Shown piece after piece: positions 1 through 9,448 of a DNA stretch of 64,000 nt. Source of the stretch: CAVQMB01 sp963713445 (GTDB lineage: Bacteria > Pseudomonadota > Gammaproteobacteria > Competibacterales > Competibacteraceae); contig CAVQMB010000008.1 of assembly GCA_963713445.1 (NCBI GenBank), positions 170,573 to 234,572 on the forward strand, read 5' to 3'. A program made the translations under genes and the position numbers. A model generated the notes under the pieces. That model was not told the origin of the DNA, made no database searches, and worked only from the letters and a program-made list of their open reading frames with translations. Each line of letters begins with the position of its first letter. The stretch's first letter is position 1.

Positions 1-1
1 A

Positions 2-724
2 CCGGGCCGTGACCTGCAGGGCGTACATTTCGCCATGGAGTTCCTGACCCGCAACACGCAAAGCCTGCTGGCTTCGAGGCTTGGCGATGGCGCGTACCTG
101 TCGGCGCACGACAAGCGCGTAATCGTTATCGGTGGCGGCGACACCGGCACGGACTGCATCGGCACCGCATTACGTCACGGCTGCGCCAGCCTGATCAACA
201 TCACCCGGCGCCAACAGGAACCGACTGAGCGCGACGAGGACCATGCCTGGCCAGGGCCGCCTGGTACCTATTTCATCGATTACGGCCACGCTGAAGCGGC
301 AGCCCTGTTCGGTGAAGATCCCCGCCACTATTGCGTGCTGCCGCTGGCCTTAATCGGCGACGAACGCGGTCGCGTAAAAGCTCTTCGGGTAGCCCGGCTG
401 GAATGGTATAGAGAAGATTCTGGCCGGCGCCTGCGCAGTCGCCCGATAGCGGGCTCGGAGCGCGACCTGCCGGCGGATCTGGTGCTACTGGCGATCGGTT
501 TCAGCGGTCCGGAGAGTCTATTGGCGGAACAGCTCGGCCTCGAGCGTGATGCTCGCAGCAACCTGAAGGCTGAGTACGGTCGTTTCGCCACCAACGTGCC
601 CGGTGTATTCGCGGCGGGAGACTGCCGCCGGGGTCAATCCCTGGTGGTCTGGGGTATCAACGAAGGGCGCGCCGCGGCGCGTGCGATCGATCGCTATCTG
701 ATGGGCACGACTGAATTATCGTGA
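2..724 (+). CDS. gltD: Glutamate synthase small subunit, C-terminal part (cut by window edge)
   Basis: This is the C-terminal part of the NADPH-dependent glutamate synthase beta subunit, which passes electrons from NADPH through FAD and Fe-S centres to the large GltB subunit in ammonia assimilation. The reading frame is open from base 2, so the N-terminal Fe-S and first nucleotide-binding regions lie outside the window. Visible are the second dinucleotide-binding motif (VIVIGGGDTGTDC), the family segment FIDYGHAEAAALFG, and the closing FAD motif GVFAAGDCRRGQSLVVWGI, followed by the usual C-terminal stretch ending near LMGTTEL. The family's 'GHEEA'-type region and all spacings look normal and I see no frameshift. 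GltB would be expected upstream, outside the window. Identification is firm; only the length is unknown. Confidence 0.95.
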   Translation, partial: PGRDLQGVHFAMEFLTRNTQSLLASRLGDGAYLSAHDKRVIVIGGGDTGTDCIGTALRHGCASLINITRRQQEPTERDEDHAWPGPPGTYFIDYGHAEAAALFGEDPRHYCVLPLALIGDERGRVKALRVARLEWYREDSGRRLRSRPIAGSERDLPADLVLLAIGFSGPESLLAEQLGLERDARSNLKAEYGRFATNVPGVFAAGDCRRGQSLVVWGINEGRAAARAIDRYLMGTTELS

Positions 725-970
725 GGGACTGGTGCCCACCCCGGTGAAGCGCGCGGGCGCCCCGGCACGAAGGCATTGGCCTGTTCATCCCAGTTGCGCC
801 AGGTGAGATGAGAGACGCAATGGCCGCCGCAATGATCACACCGCAACCAACCCCAGCACCAATGAGTGCCGTCGGACTGGGGACACCAAGATTGTTGCGT
901 AACCCACAGTCGACCAGCAAGAAAGCAAGCGGCCACAGCGAGTCCACGATGCCAACGTCGGCGGTCGTGG

Positions 971-1636
971 TCAACTGGATGCGCGATCCTGGCCGGGATG
1001 GCCGCTTTCATAGCGCCGCCTGACTCTGGCCCGACGGGCCGCCACGCGGGCGGGAACCGCAACCGACCCGCGCGCCATGGACCGGGCTGGTATGTGGCGC
1101 GCGCAATACCACCACAAAGCTAGCGCCACCATCGCGGCCATTCCCATGGCGATTAGCCGCTGTTCCGTATTGGCCTGCAGCAGCCAGTCCACGCCATGGC
1201 CGAAGAAATAGCCCAAACTGCCCACCGCGATAGCCCAGATCAAGGCACCCATTGCATTGAGCGCGGCAAACCGCGGTATGCTGATGTCGCTCATGCCGAA
1301 CACCAGGATTGCCACTGTCCGAACGCCGTACATGAAACGGAATACGAGTATCAGCAAGACGCCCCAGCGCGCGATAAGTTCGTCCAGGCGCGCCGCTTTA
1401 CGCCGCCAGTGCGGTTTGCGTAACAGCCAGCGGCGCCCGAAATGGCGTCCCAGAAAGAAATACAGTTGATCGCCGCAAAGGGTACCCACAAACGCTGCGG
1501 CGATAACCCAGACCAGTTGCAGGTGCCCCAGCTTGGCTGCCAAACCACCCAGCAGAAGGACGGTCTCACCTTCAAAGAAACTGCCGACCAGTACAGCGGC
1601 ATAGCCGTACTGAGCAATGAAATGATCAGCTACCAT
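971..1636 (-). CDS. DedA family integral membrane protein
   Basis: A 221-residue DedA/SNARE-associated family membrane protein. DedA proteins are inner-membrane, proton-dependent transporters or lipid flippase-like proteins needed for envelope homeostasis; the substrate here is unknown. Family marks seen are the N-terminal FFEGETVLLLGG segment (the F-x-G-E reentrant motif), the central R-F-x-x-G-x-R motif (FRFMYGVRTV, about residues 99-108), and several hydrophobic spans. The C-terminal 30 residues are very rich in arginine and probably cytosolic. The ATG at 1636 gives the normal family length, although the ribosome-binding site is weak. It is transcribed alone, divergent from the TerC gene. 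About 245 bases between its stop and gltD hold no convincing gene. Confidence 0.88.
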   Translation of the reverse strand: MVADHFIAQYGYAAVLVGSFFEGETVLLLGGLAAKLGHLQLVWVIAAAFVGTLCGDQLYFFLGRHFGRRWLLRKPHWRRKAARLDELIARWGVLLILVFRFMYGVRTVAILVFGMSDISIPRFAALNAMGALIWAIAVGSLGYFFGHGVDWLLQANTEQRLIAMGMAAMVALALWWYCARHIPARSMARGSVAVPARVAARRARVRRRYESGHPGQDRASS

Positions 1637-1794
1637 AAGTCCGTCGCCGCACCGTGGCTATGGCCCCATGGCAATTGCAAGCCGCCCTGTTTTCAGCGAT
1701 CATCGCACACAATTACACACGTTTTGCGCCCCCCCTGCGGACGCACGCCAAAACCCCGCACTGCAGTCCCGAATCAGGCGAACGAGGTCGACGA

Positions 1795-2529
1795 ATGAGC
1801 TGGTTGACGGATCCCGAGATCTGGGCGGCGCTAGTGACGCTGACCTTCATGGAAGTGGTGCTGGGATTCGATAATATCATTTTCATCTCGATCCTTACAG
1901 AAAAGCTGCCGCCGGAACAGCGCAACACTGGCCGCATTACGGGTCTCGGTCTGGCGGTGTTCACCCGAATCGCATTGCTGCTATCGATTGTCTGGATGAT
2001 GACCCTCACTGCCCCGCTGTTTACCCTGCTGGACAAAGCGTTTTCCGGTCGTGATCTGATTTTGCTGGGTGGCGGCCTGTTCCTGCTGGCCAAGAGCACC
2101 GTCGAGATTCACGACAGAATTGAAGCCGGTGAAGGCGGGCCTGCCGGCTCCCGAAAAGGCGCTTCTTTTGTCGGCGTGGTGCTGCAGATTATGGTGCTGG
2201 ATATCGTATTCTCGCTCGATTCCGTCATTACGGCCGTCGGTATGACGGATGAAGTTGTGGTTATGATCATTGCCATCATTCTCGGCGTCGTGGTGATGAT
2301 CGCGGCGGTCAATGCAATCAGCCGCTTCATAGACCGTCATCCTACGGTGAAGATGCTGGCACTGAGCTTCCTCCTGCTGATCGGCGTCACCCTGATCGGC
2401 GAAGCGCTGGCTTTCCACATACCCAAGGGCTACATCTACTTTGCCATGGCGTTCTCCGTATTCGTCGAGATCCTCAATATCCAGTTGCGACAGCGGCAGA
2501 CCCCGGTCGGCGATGAACCAGCCCGCTGA
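1795..2529 (+). CDS. TerC family integral membrane protein
   Basis: A 244-residue TerC-family membrane protein. The family includes tellurite-resistance TerC and Alx/MntP-like manganese exporters; many members supply or export Mn2+ across the inner membrane. Typical marks are the two acidic repeats FMEVVLGFDNIIFISIL (residues about 17-33) and VLDIVFSLDSVITAVGM (about 135-151), where aspartates within membrane spans are thought to bind metal. The open frame extends upstream to 1654, but MSWLTDPEIW at 1795 is the family-like N terminus, so I start there. It overlaps the next gene by 17 bases, so the two are translationally coupled. A role in metal supply to the downstream ATP-grasp enzyme is possible but only inference. 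Confidence 0.92.
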   Translation: MSWLTDPEIWAALVTLTFMEVVLGFDNIIFISILTEKLPPEQRNTGRITGLGLAVFTRIALLLSIVWMMTLTAPLFTLLDKAFSGRDLILLGGGLFLLAKSTVEIHDRIEAGEGGPAGSRKGASFVGVVLQIMVLDIVFSLDSVITAVGMTDEVVVMIIAIILGVVVMIAAVNAISRFIDRHPTVKMLALSFLLLIGVTLIGEALAFHIPKGYIYFAMAFSVFVEILNIQLRQRQTPVGDEPAR

Positions 2530-3673
2530 CTCGGCGGTTGGTGGTATCCGTGGCGCACAAGCCATCGGCCTGCGCCCGGCCACACTGGCCGACATCGATG
2601 CCCTGGTGGCGCTTGAAGAGTGTTGTTTCGCCAGCGACCGCCTGTCGCGACGTAACTTCCGTTACATGCTGACCAGAGCCCGCGACGAACTGCTGGTGGC
2701 CGAACTCGGCGGCAGCCTGGCGGGCTATGTACTGGTATTGTTTTCGCGCGGGACATCGATGGCCCGACTGTATTCGATCGCCGTGGCCCCACAGCTGCGC
2801 CAGCAGGGGATCGCCCGGATCCTGGTGCAAGCTGCCGAGCAACGTGCCCTCGAGCACAACTGCGTTTCCCTGCGGCTGGAGATACGGCGTGACAACACAG
2901 CCTCTCAGGCTCTGTTTACCCGTCTCGGATACCGCCCGTTTCGAACGGTACCGGACTACTATCAGGACCACATGGACGCCCTGCGCTACGAAAAGCGGCT
3001 CATGCCGCAGCTACGGGCTGACCTGGCGCGAGTGCCCTATTACCGGCAGACCCTCGACTTCACCTGCGGCCCGGCGGCCCTGATGATGGCAATGCGGTCC
3101 CTGGACCCGGAGATTGCGCTGGATCGGAAGCTGGAACTTCGCCTGTGGCGTGAGGCCACCACCATCTTCATGACCTCGGGATTGGGCGGCTGTAGCCCAT
3201 ACGGTTTAGCCCTGGCCGCTTATTACCGTGGATTTACCGTCGAACTCTATGTCAACGACCGCGGCACTTTTCTGCTGGATTCCGTACGCTCGGCAGAAAA
3301 GAAGGACGTCATGCGGCTGGTGCAAGAAGACATGCTGGCCGAACTGCGACAACTGCCCATCCCGTTGCACGATGCGAGTCTTGACGTGGATGCACTCCAA
3401 GCCGCGTTCGACACCGGCGGAATCCCCGTGGTCCTGGTCAGTTGTTACAGCATTTATCGCGAACGCTCGCCGCACTGGGTAGCCGTGACTGGGTTCGACG
3501 AACGTTTCGTTTATACGCACGACCCTTACGTCGATGAGGAAGAAGGCGAGACTGTCACCGATTCCATCAACATGCCGATCCCGCGCCGCGACTTCCAGCG
3601 CATGGCACGCTACGGCAAGGCCGGCCAGAAAGCCGTCATCATCGTCCGCCGCGGACCCGAGAACGATGCCTGA
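2513..3673 (+). CDS. GNAT N-acetyltransferase fused to a C39-type cysteine peptidase
   Basis: A 386-residue two-domain protein. Residues about 15-165 form a GNAT (RimI-like) acetyltransferase with the acetyl-CoA loop around residues 95-104 (QLRQQGIA). Residues about 175-380 are a C39-like papain-fold peptidase. The catalytic cysteine is Cys185 (in FTCGPAAL), the histidine is His321 (SPHWVAV) and the aspartate is Asp337 (THDPY), so the active site looks intact. C39 peptidases normally cut double-glycine leader peptides, but here there is no ABC transporter domain. The start at 2513 lies inside the TerC gene, and the stop overlaps the RimK-like gene by 8 bases, so three genes form one tight operon. 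This fusion beside a RimK-like gene is a recurring but functionally unsolved pair; processing or modification of a small peptide is my inference. Confidence 0.88.
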   Translation: MNQPADSAVGGIRGAQAIGLRPATLADIDALVALEECCFASDRLSRRNFRYMLTRARDELLVAELGGSLAGYVLVLFSRGTSMARLYSIAVAPQLRQQGIARILVQAAEQRALEHNCVSLRLEIRRDNTASQALFTRLGYRPFRTVPDYYQDHMDALRYEKRLMPQLRADLARVPYYRQTLDFTCGPAALMMAMRSLDPEIALDRKLELRLWREATTIFMTSGLGGCSPYGLALAAYYRGFTVELYVNDRGTFLLDSVRSAEKKDVMRLVQEDMLAELRQLPIPLHDASLDVDALQAAFDTGGIPVVLVSCYSIYRERSPHWVAVTGFDERFVYTHDPYVDEEEGETVTDSINMPIPRRDFQRMARYGKAGQKAVIIVRRGPENDA

Positions 3674-5129
3674 GCATCTGGTGGTGGTCGACCGAGCCAG
3701 TGACTGGAAAGGTACATTCCCGCGCATACCCGTGCTCACAGCCCGCGAGTATCTGGCACGCGCGCCACAGACGCGCGAAAATCAACTGCGCGTATTGAAT
3801 CTGTGCCGCAGCTATCGCTATCTGAGCCTGGGCTACTACTGCTCACTGCTGGGCGAGGCCCGCCAGCACCGGGTCATGCCCAGCGTTCGTACCATCAACG
3901 ACCTCAGTCGCAAGGCCATATACAGCCTCGATTTCAGCGAACTCGACGAACAAACCCAGCGCGCTTTTGGCACCTCGCGCGCCGGCCTCACCGTTACTCA
4001 GGTCGAAATGGACATCATGTTTGGCCAGTGCCACGTCAAGGCACTGAGCGAACTGGCCCGGCAACTGTTTGATGCCTTCCGCGCCCCGCTGTTGCGGGTC
4101 GAGTTCCGGTTCAGCGGCAAATGGCGCCTGCACGCGGTCAAGGCTTTGCATCTGCAGAATCTGGATGTACCACGGGAACAGCAATTCTGTGACTCGCTAA
4201 ACGCATTCCTTAGCAAGCGCTGGCGCCAACCGCGTGCCCGACGCCAGTACCGCTACGAATTGGCGATCCTGCACAACCCTAACGAGACATTGCCACCCTC
4301 CGATAACAAGGCGCTGAACCATTTGATCCGGGCCGGCCGTGCTCAGGGCGTCGAGGTCGAGCTCATTGAGCGTAAGGACTTTTCCCGCCTGGCCGAATTT
4401 GACGGCCTTTTCATTCGCGAGACCACTGCCATTGATCACTACACCTACCAATTCGCCAAGAAGGCCGAGCGAGAGGGGATGCCCGTTATTGACGACCCCG
4501 ACTCCATCCTCAAATGTACCAATAAGGTCTATCTTGACGAACTGATGCGCACTCAGCGGGTGCCGACCCCGCGCACCGTAATCGTCAGCCGCGACATGCT
4601 GGATACGCTGGACCAGCAGCTGAGCTATCCGATTGTGCTTAAGATTCCGGACGGTTCGTTTTCCCGTGGTGTGTTCAAGGTCGAGACCCACGGTGAGTTG
4701 CTCGAACGCGCGGGCCGACTGTTCAAGAGTTCCGACCTGATACTGGCCCAGGAATACCTTTACACCGAGTTCGACTGGCGCATCGGAGTCCTCAACCACC
4801 AGCCCCTGTTCGCCTGCCAGTACTTCATGTCCAAGGCCCATTGGCAGATTTACAACCACAGCGCCGGTAGCCGCACCAAGGGAGGTACATTCCAGACTCA
4901 TGCGCTAACCGAGGTACCAGGCGCGGTGGTTGACACGGCCCTCAAGGCCGCCAATCTGGTGGGTAACGGCCTCTATGGCGTCGACCTGAAGCAGACCGAG
5001 CACGGCGTGGTGGTGATCGAGGTCAACGACAACCCCAACCTCGACGCCGGGGTGGAAGACCTGTTGTTGGGCCCAATGCTCTACGAACGGGTCATCGGTG
5101 AGTTCCGGCGACGACTCGATGCCCGCTGA
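3666..5129 (+). CDS. RimK-like ATP-grasp ligase with N-terminal RLAN-type domain
   Basis: A 487-residue ATP-grasp amidoligase. The first about 190 residues match the RimK-like ATP-grasp N-terminal (RLAN) domain by pattern, including LCRSYRYLSLGYYCSLLGEARQHRVMPS and the later MFGQCH. Residues about 285-485 are the ATP-grasp fold: KCTNKVYLDELM, the lysine-bearing strand YPIVLKIPDGSFSRGV, the strand ILAQEYLYTEFDWRIGVL, and the metal-binding VVIEVNDNPNLDAG near the C terminus. ATP-grasp enzymes of this type join an amino acid to a carboxylate through an acyl phosphate. The gene overlaps the GNAT/C39 gene by 8 bases. It is distinct from the true rimK at 20.5-21.4 kb, being 186 residues longer. Acceptor and donor substrates are unknown. 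Confidence 0.9.
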   Translation: MPEHLVVVDRASDWKGTFPRIPVLTAREYLARAPQTRENQLRVLNLCRSYRYLSLGYYCSLLGEARQHRVMPSVRTINDLSRKAIYSLDFSELDEQTQRAFGTSRAGLTVTQVEMDIMFGQCHVKALSELARQLFDAFRAPLLRVEFRFSGKWRLHAVKALHLQNLDVPREQQFCDSLNAFLSKRWRQPRARRQYRYELAILHNPNETLPPSDNKALNHLIRAGRAQGVEVELIERKDFSRLAEFDGLFIRETTAIDHYTYQFAKKAEREGMPVIDDPDSILKCTNKVYLDELMRTQRVPTPRTVIVSRDMLDTLDQQLSYPIVLKIPDGSFSRGVFKVETHGELLERAGRLFKSSDLILAQEYLYTEFDWRIGVLNHQPLFACQYFMSKAHWQIYNHSAGSRTKGGTFQTHALTEVPGAVVDTALKAANLVGNGLYGVDLKQTEHGVVVIEVNDNPNLDAGVEDLLLGPMLYERVIGEFRRRLDAR

Positions 5130-5133
5130 TCTA

Positions 5134-8100
5134 TCAGCTGTTACCCTCGGCCACAGCAGGCACCGTCCGGACATGAATATCGCGTTGTGGAAACGGGATC
5201 TCGATACCCCGTTCACGCAACGCCTGGTGGATGCGCACGTGCAGATCGTGCACCAGTGTCATGCGGTCGCCCAGTTCGCGCACGTAGCACCAGAGTTCAA
5301 AGTCCAGCGAGCTGTCGGCGAACTTCAGGAACAGCACCCGCGGTGCCGGCTCGCTGAGCACCAGCCGGTGACCCTCGACAACCTCCAGCAAAACCTTGTG
5401 TACGGTCAGAGGGTCAGCACCGTAACTCACGCCGACCGGTACGATCACACGGGTGATCTGATCCGACAGGGTCCAGTTGATCAGAGACCCGGTGATGAAC
5501 GTCTTGTTGGGAATCACCATTTCCATGTTGTCCCAGTTCACCAGTGTCGTAGCGCGGATCCGGATGCGTGACACCGTTCCACTCTTGTCACCAATGGTAA
5601 TAGTGTCGCCGACCCTGATCGGCCGTTCTAGCAGGAGTATCAAGCCCGAAACGAAGTTAGCAAAGATCTCCTGCAGCCCGAACCCGAGACCCACACTGAG
5701 CGCCGCCACCAGCCACTGCGCCTGCTGCCAGCCGATACCAACAATGCTGAGGGCGACAAATACCGCGATCGTGGTGATCAGATAACGGCTGATGGTGACA
5801 ATCGCATAGCGCGTCCCGGCATCGAGTTCCAGCCGTTGCAGCACAGTGATTTCGAGCAGGCCCGGCAGATTGCGTGCGAAGAACATCAGCACCGCCAGCA
5901 GCAGCAGTGCCAGGCCCAGATTACCAAGCGTGATGTTGGTAATCTGGCTGCCCTTGTCGGTGGTGATCACCTGATGCCACAGCGTGACCTGATTGAGAAA
6001 CGTCAAGGCCGGTAGCAAATCCGACCAGATCAGCCACAGCCCGACGCCTATGGCCAGGGTTACCGCGAGCTTAAGCAATGCCCGGGTCTGCTCGCTGACC
6101 TCAGCCAGATCAAGCTCCTCAGCCTCCTGGATGTCGGCCTGCACTTCCGCCGGCAGCGGACCGCCGCCCTCCTTGCTGATCCGGGCAGCCAGTGCCGCCT
6201 CGCGCCGGGCCCGCGCCTGCGCCAATGCCAGGCGGCGATGGATCACACTCAACCAGCGCAGAAACAGATAAGCTGCTACCAATACCTCGATCGACAGCAA
6301 GCCGGTCGCAAACAGCCGGCTCTCCAGCTGCAACGCCGTGTAGTAATAGCCAATCAGCGCCAACACAGCGAGCGAGACGGGCAACAGCGACAACACGGGA
6401 TACCAGACGAACCGCAGCCGCCAGGTCACACCCCCCGGCACCAGCAGCGTACCCAGGGCACCCTTTCGCGGATGGACGATCTTGGCCAGAAACAGTGCAA
6501 ACGCCACCGATCCCACCGTAAATGCCAGCCGGCCCAGAGTGTCGCGATAAAGATCGTTGCTGTGCCACTCGGTCATACCCACCAGCAACGAGCTGACCGC
6601 TCCCAGCGGAATGAACCAGAACAGACTGGCGCGCATCACCCGGCAAGTCTGGCTCGACCAGCGGAAGTGCGCCGGAGCGATACCGCAGTCGCGGTACAAC
6701 TGCCGCAGCAGCGCCCCGACCAGCAAAAACAGGGCGACATTGTGAGCGCCGTTGGCGAACGCCTGGGCGAACGGCGCGGACGCTACCGGCCGCGCCAGCA
6801 GGTGGCTCCATACCAGCAGCAACAGGGGCCACGGCAGGGCCAGCAAAACGCTGATGAGCAACGCCTCCAGGGTCAGCAGAAAACTGTCGCGCTGTACCTT
6901 GCCGATGAACCCACTGATTGCTTCCAGTTGCTGCCGCAGTCGCCGGCGCAGCAACATGAGCAGCACCCATGCCAGCACCGTAGCCACCACCAAGGCCGGA
7001 GCTTCCCACAGGCTCTGAAACAGCCGTTGCACCACCTGCCGCCAGTGACTGGGCATCAACAACCAGGCGACGGCGGTCGGCATGTTGTTGATCCAGCCCA
7101 TGCCCACAGGGCCACTGCTGGCAATCCAGAACAGCTTCTGATCGAGCAGATCGGCATAGCTGCCAGCCTGCTTGACCAGCTGCTGCTGGGTTTGGTCGAG
7201 CGCAACCAACTGGCTGATGTAACTGGAGTAGTTATTGCTTAGTTGATCCAGCAATTGCCGGCGCTGATGCAGCAGATTGCGCAGTTCGGCCACGATCATC
7301 GGGCGCTGGGCCGCGGGCACGGGTTTCGGTGCCTGCGCCAGCAAGGTTTTCACCTGATCGTCCACTGAACTTAGCTGGCGCCGCTGCTGATCGACCTGGA
7401 ACTGCTGTAAACGGGCGTCCACGAGTTCCTTGCGGCGCTGCTCGGCCCCCTGCCGATACTGGGTAATGTCTGGCAACTGGCGTCGTTCGCTGCGCAACAC
7501 GGAACTCAGCGCATCGTTGAGACCACCTATCTCCAACTGCTGCTGGATGCTGTGATAATGGTCGTTGAGCTGGCGCAACTTCTGCTCCAGCGACTGCTTG
7601 AGCTGACTCAGACTGTCGGTCTTATGCACCAGCTCCGCTAGCTGTTTGCCAAGCTGGCTGTTGGTTTCCGCGGCCTGGCGTAGCACCGCCGGCTGGTCAG
7701 CCAGACTGCGACTGGTCTGCTCAGCCTGCTGAACCACCTGGGCAACCTGCTGGCGCCGCTGTTGGTTGAGCCAGGCCTGTAGCTTGCTGACCTGGTCCTC
7801 CAGCCGGGCGACCTGGGCGGCGGTCAACGCGCGACTGGCCCTGACCAGCGCCAGTCGCACATCGTGGCTGGCCAATTCCTGCTGCAACAAGGCACTCTTC
7901 TGCTGCAATGCCTGCAGCCTCGCCGCCCTCGCCACGGCCGCTGCCTCGCTGACCGAAGGTGCGGTCGTAGCGGCCTGTGGCTGGGGTGCCTGAGTCTGCA
8001 GTTCACCCAGCTTGTTCTGGATATTCGCCAGCTCGGTGCGTGCCTTTTCGGGACGGCCGTGCAATTTCGTGAGCTGATCGTCCAGACCGTTGAGCTGACC

Positions 8101-8667
8101 TTGTAGCGTCGAGAGCTGGGACTGGGCCGCAGTCAATTGGGACTCAACCGCGTTAACCGCGACCCCTGGCGGCGGTGATTCCGGTGGTGGTTGTTTCTTC
8201 AGATTCGCCAGATCGTCCTGCAGCCGAGCCGTCTTGGGCGGCGCGCTGGTCAGCGACTGCTGGTAGCTTTTCAGCGTGTCAGCGTCGCTACTGGCTTCCT
8301 GCAAACTGTCCAATGCCTGCTGATAATAGTCCTTCGCCTGTTTGCGCTGGTCGGCAGACAGGCCGGTGATGTTACTCAGGCCATCGATGCGGCGTTTGAT
8401 CTGAGCCGCCGATAAATCCCCCGCAGTAACTGAACCGGCCGCGTTCTGCCCAGCGGGTCGGGACTGGGCCGGGGCCGCTGTTTTGGCTGGCGCTGGCGCC
8501 GGCGGCGGCTCGGCGGCCGGCGCAGCGGGTTTTGTGGCAGGCACCGACTGCGCCGAGGCGATCGGACAAACTGCTGTCAGCGCGAGTAATAGTCCCAAGA
8601 ACACGATTTTTGCGGCCCGGCGGCCGCCATACAATGCAAACAACAACGACATACTCGCTGACATCAT
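5134..8667 (-). CDS. Large MscK-like mechanosensitive channel
   Basis: A roughly 1177-residue MscS-superfamily channel of the large MscK/MscM type, which opens under membrane tension to release solutes during osmotic downshock. A signal peptide (VFLGLLLALTAVCPIASAQS) is followed by about 500 periplasmic residues rich in Gln, Leu and Ala with coiled-coil character, then about eight or more hydrophobic spans, and the MscS core starting near residue 995 (LGFGLQEIFANFVSGLILLLE). The core includes the beta-domain (RPIRVGDTITIGDKSGTV) and a C-terminal alpha/beta region ending in IEIPFPQRDIHV. The open frame continues to 8751, but the ATG at 8667 has an AGGA sequence upstream and leads directly into the signal peptide. 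Its stop lies only 4 bases from the stop of the convergent ATP-grasp gene. Confidence 0.9.
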   Translation of the reverse strand: MMSASMSLLFALYGGRRAAKIVFLGLLLALTAVCPIASAQSVPATKPAAPAAEPPPAPAPAKTAAPAQSRPAGQNAAGSVTAGDLSAAQIKRRIDGLSNITGLSADQRKQAKDYYQQALDSLQEASSDADTLKSYQQSLTSAPPKTARLQDDLANLKKQPPPESPPPGVAVNAVESQLTAAQSQLSTLQGQLNGLDDQLTKLHGRPEKARTELANIQNKLGELQTQAPQPQAATTAPSVSEAAAVARAARLQALQQKSALLQQELASHDVRLALVRASRALTAAQVARLEDQVSKLQAWLNQQRRQQVAQVVQQAEQTSRSLADQPAVLRQAAETNSQLGKQLAELVHKTDSLSQLKQSLEQKLRQLNDHYHSIQQQLEIGGLNDALSSVLRSERRQLPDITQYRQGAEQRRKELVDARLQQFQVDQQRRQLSSVDDQVKTLLAQAPKPVPAAQRPMIVAELRNLLHQRRQLLDQLSNNYSSYISQLVALDQTQQQLVKQAGSYADLLDQKLFWIASSGPVGMGWINNMPTAVAWLLMPSHWRQVVQRLFQSLWEAPALVVATVLAWVLLMLLRRRLRQQLEAISGFIGKVQRDSFLLTLEALLISVLLALPWPLLLLVWSHLLARPVASAPFAQAFANGAHNVALFLLVGALLRQLYRDCGIAPAHFRWSSQTCRVMRASLFWFIPLGAVSSLLVGMTEWHSNDLYRDTLGRLAFTVGSVAFALFLAKIVHPRKGALGTLLVPGGVTWRLRFVWYPVLSLLPVSLAVLALIGYYYTALQLESRLFATGLLSIEVLVAAYLFLRWLSVIHRRLALAQARARREAALAARISKEGGGPLPAEVQADIQEAEELDLAEVSEQTRALLKLAVTLAIGVGLWLIWSDLLPALTFLNQVTLWHQVITTDKGSQITNITLGNLGLALLLLAVLMFFARNLPGLLEITVLQRLELDAGTRYAIVTISRYLITTIAVFVALSIVGIGWQQAQWLVAALSVGLGFGLQEIFANFVSGLILLLERPIRVGDTITIGDKSGTVSRIRIRATTLVNWDNMEMVIPNKTFITGSLINWTLSDQITRVIVPVGVSYGADPLTVHKVLLEVVEGHRLVLSEPAPRVLFLKFADSSLDFELWCYVRELGDRMTLVHDLHVRIHQALRERGIEIPFPQRDIHVRTVPAVAEGNS

Positions 8668-8896
8668 GGGCGATAATCCTACACTGGCACAAAGCATTGA
8701 CCAGCTCAATGACGAAATCGTTGCAGTTCGCACTGCCGGTGCTGCGATCATGGTCAGGCATGGACTTTGTTGTCAGTCTGGTCAGCACCGATCCAGGCCT
8801 GCTATTCTCAATCATGCAGCAATTCTTAACGCCCGTTGTCTATACCCTGCTCAGCAGGACGGTCTAAACTTGTGCGTTTACTGTGCCACTACCCCC

Positions 8897-9331
8897 ATGA
8901 CTGCAACTGCTATCGCTAGCCCCACCCGCAGCGCGGGCCTGGGTCGCCGCCTCGCCGCACTGCTCTACGATGCCTTGTTGCTGTTCGGCATCTGGTGCAT
9001 CGCCACTATCGTGCTGCTGCCGTTCACGGGCGGCAAGGCCATACCGCCGGGCACGCTCTGGTACCAGGCCTATCTGCTTGGCCTGGTTATCCTGTTCTAC
9101 GGCTGGCACTGGACCCATGGTGGCCAGACGTTGGGCATGCGCGCCTGGCGGATCCGGCTCAAGACCTGCGACGGCAGCCCATTGCGGTGGCGCCACGTAA
9201 TGCTTCGCGGTGCCGCCGCCAGTCTATCCCTGGCAACGCTTGGCCTGGGCTTCCTGTGGCTGTGGGTCGATAGTCACCACGCCACCTGGCACGATCGCTT
9301 ATCACGCACCAAGGTCGTGGTAATCAGTTAA
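8897..9331 (+). CDS. RDD family membrane protein
   Basis: A 144-residue RDD-family protein, named for conserved Arg and two Asp residues. The Arg/Asp arrangement GRRLAALLYDALLLFG opens the protein, with hydrophobic spans at about residues 22-45, 57-75 and 105-125, and the family GQTLGMRAWRIRL segment in the middle. RDD proteins are thought to act in ion or small-molecule transport, with roles in salt or acid tolerance in some bacteria; the role here is unknown. The ATG at 8897 is chosen because upstream in-frame sequence is not conserved-looking and contains many cysteines. It is divergent from the MscK-like gene, across a 229-base gap that must hold both promoters. Confidence 0.85.
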   Translation: MTATAIASPTRSAGLGRRLAALLYDALLLFGIWCIATIVLLPFTGGKAIPPGTLWYQAYLLGLVILFYGWHWTHGGQTLGMRAWRIRLKTCDGSPLRWRHVMLRGAAASLSLATLGLGFLWLWVDSHHATWHDRLSRTKVVVIS

Positions 9332-9448
9332 CAACACGGGCGGCGCACGCCGATGTACTGGCGGGGCCCTGGCTCAGCGACTACTATTGATCATTGCCGG
9401 GCAATACACGGGACTGGCCCTGCAACGGAACGCCAACGAGGGACATTA

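Noticed and set aside
657..974. A 105-codon frame on the minus strand starting with TTG at the DedA stop
   Set aside because: It has two hydrophobic runs but a weak start, overlaps the end of gltD and shows no recognisable family; most likely chance.
6238..7242. Long open frame on the plus strand inside the MscK-like gene
   Set aside because: Gln- and Arg-rich translation opposite a well-supported channel gene; shadow of the GC-rich coding strand.
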